Positions 41,696 through 42,214 of a stretch of 42,214 nt of DNA are shown here, in pieces. Source of the stretch: Umezawaea sp049997955 (GTDB lineage: Bacteria; Actinomycetota; Actinomycetes; Mycobacteriales; Pseudonocardiaceae); assembly GCA_049997955.1 (NCBI GenBank), contig JAEBDY010000031.1:1-42214 (forward strand), read 5' to 3'. The position numbers and the translations under genes are program-made. Each line of letters opens with the position of its first letter. The stretch's first letter is position 1. Below the pieces are notes generated by a model that saw only the letters and a list, made by a program, of their open reading frames with translations, searched no databases and was not told the DNA's origin.

Positions 41696-41923
41696 GTGAG
41701 TCCTCGTAAACCGGCGTCCACCATGGTTCTGGCGCTGTGGGCGTTGGGGTCTATCGTTGTGAGTTTCATCGCGGGCATTGTGTTGGGCAAGGTGTACGGG
41801 ACCACCACATGGCCGATCTACTTCATCCTCGCGGTGCTGCTGTGCGTCTCGATCGTAGGCTTCAAACTCCTCGGGGGTTTCGAGCGCCTTGAGCAGGCTA
41901 GGAAGAACCGCGGAAATTCCTGA
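41696..41923 (+). CDS. 75-residue two-helix membrane protein
   Basis: GTG 41696 follows GAGGAG at good spacing. It reads MSPRKPASTMVLALWALGSI, a helix, then VYGTTTWPIYFILAVLLCVS, a second helix, and a charged coil tail FERLEQARKNRGNS. Like the proteins at 40250 and 41061 it is a tiny two-helix protein at the end of a tip-like segment, and shares the basic-helix-WP-helix-basic plan with the first. Function unknown; immunity is inferred from context. Confidence 0.75.
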   Translation: MSPRKPASTMVLALWALGSIVVSFIAGIVLGKVYGTTTWPIYFILAVLLCVSIVGFKLLGGFERLEQARKNRGNS

Positions 41924-42214
41924 TAATCCACTGCGGGTACCCGTCCACCACGTGGGCGGGCACCCCGACCGGTGCCGATACTCGGTCGTGGACTCTCTTG
42001 ATCAGAAACTGGTCGACTTCGATAAGGGTCACACAGCAGATCAAGACAGAACCTATTTATGGGCGCGATTTCGACGGCCGAATCATAGAGGTGATCTCAG
42101 CGAGTTTGGTTCCGGTGCTGATGCGCTATGACATCAACGGGAATCACTTGGGCAGACCTGAGGACAAGGCGTGAGACCCGATGGAAGAAGGACGGGGAGC
42201 CGCTGATAGGACTG
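41924..42214 (+). other. Unassigned 3' end of the window
   Basis: A frame from about 42040 reads TEPIYGRDFDGRIIEVISAS then LVPVLMRYDINGNHLGRPED and stops at about 42173; a LVDFDKG run sits in another frame upstream. It may be the end of a small frameshifted gene. After it, ATGGAAGAAGGACGG could open a gene cut by the window edge. Neither is recognised. Confidence 0.3.

Noticed and set aside
1..42214. CRISPR array, tRNA or rRNA genes
   Set aside because: No regularly spaced repeats and no tRNA-like cloverleaf or rRNA sequence were noticed on reading; a dedicated scan was not possible.

Overview
The window is high-GC DNA with GC-biased third codon positions and many GTG starts. It carries LysR, HxlR, MarR, AraC, TetR, PadR and XRE/MmyB regulators, a KatE-type catalase, an RHS protein and many decayed genes. 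That fits an actinomycete, most likely Pseudonocardiales (Saccharothrix, Lentzea or Actinosynnema-like; inferred from protein style, not from a marker). The density of pseudogenes and insertion sequences suggests an accessory region.

1-9.5 kb is mostly intact regulator/effector pairs: LysR divergent from a secreted Kelch propeller with a perfect inverted repeat between them; HxlR divergent from a secreted DUF1579-like protein; a second secreted Kelch protein; a carboxymuconolactone decarboxylase/AhpD-like protein; a lactonase-type metallo-beta-lactamase; a ferric-reductase-like membrane flavoprotein; and MarR.

9.5-14 kb is damaged: a decayed LigD polymerase gene, two small secreted SH3-like proteins, an IS630 element whose transposase has lost its third catalytic acid, and an alpha/beta-hydrolase gene cut by that element. 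14-20.8 kb returns to stress functions: hemerythrin, GlsB-like membrane protein, large catalase (three strong hairpin terminators), a decayed Ser/Thr kinase, a SpoIIE-type phosphatase and AraC. An Fsr-like MFS exporter is divergent from AraC.

22-28 kb is an insertion-sequence trap. An intact IS3 element sits inside the left end of a second, broken IS3 element, which abuts a broken integrase-type transposase. An intact AAA ATPase (COG1672/DUF234 type) follows, with two tandem operator-like palindromes touching its start codon. Then come a Uma2 nuclease remnant and a second broken integrase-type transposase. 28-36.8 kb holds TetR/DUF3995, Nudix, an HTH remnant, tautomerase divergent from XRE/MmyB, an IS-fused pseudogene, a HelD-like helicase, and PadR coupled to a frameshifted, truncated MFS exporter.

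37-42 kb is the most interesting part. A secreted 1062-residue RHS/YD-repeat protein ends in a 95-residue glycine-zipper tip and is followed by a 54-residue two-helix membrane protein and a perfect hairpin. A displaced RHS tip of the same style then occurs with its own 48-residue membrane protein and hairpins, and a third, weaker tip remnant is followed by a 75-residue membrane protein. This looks like a polymorphic-toxin tip/immunity array with membrane-active tips and tiny membrane immunity proteins.
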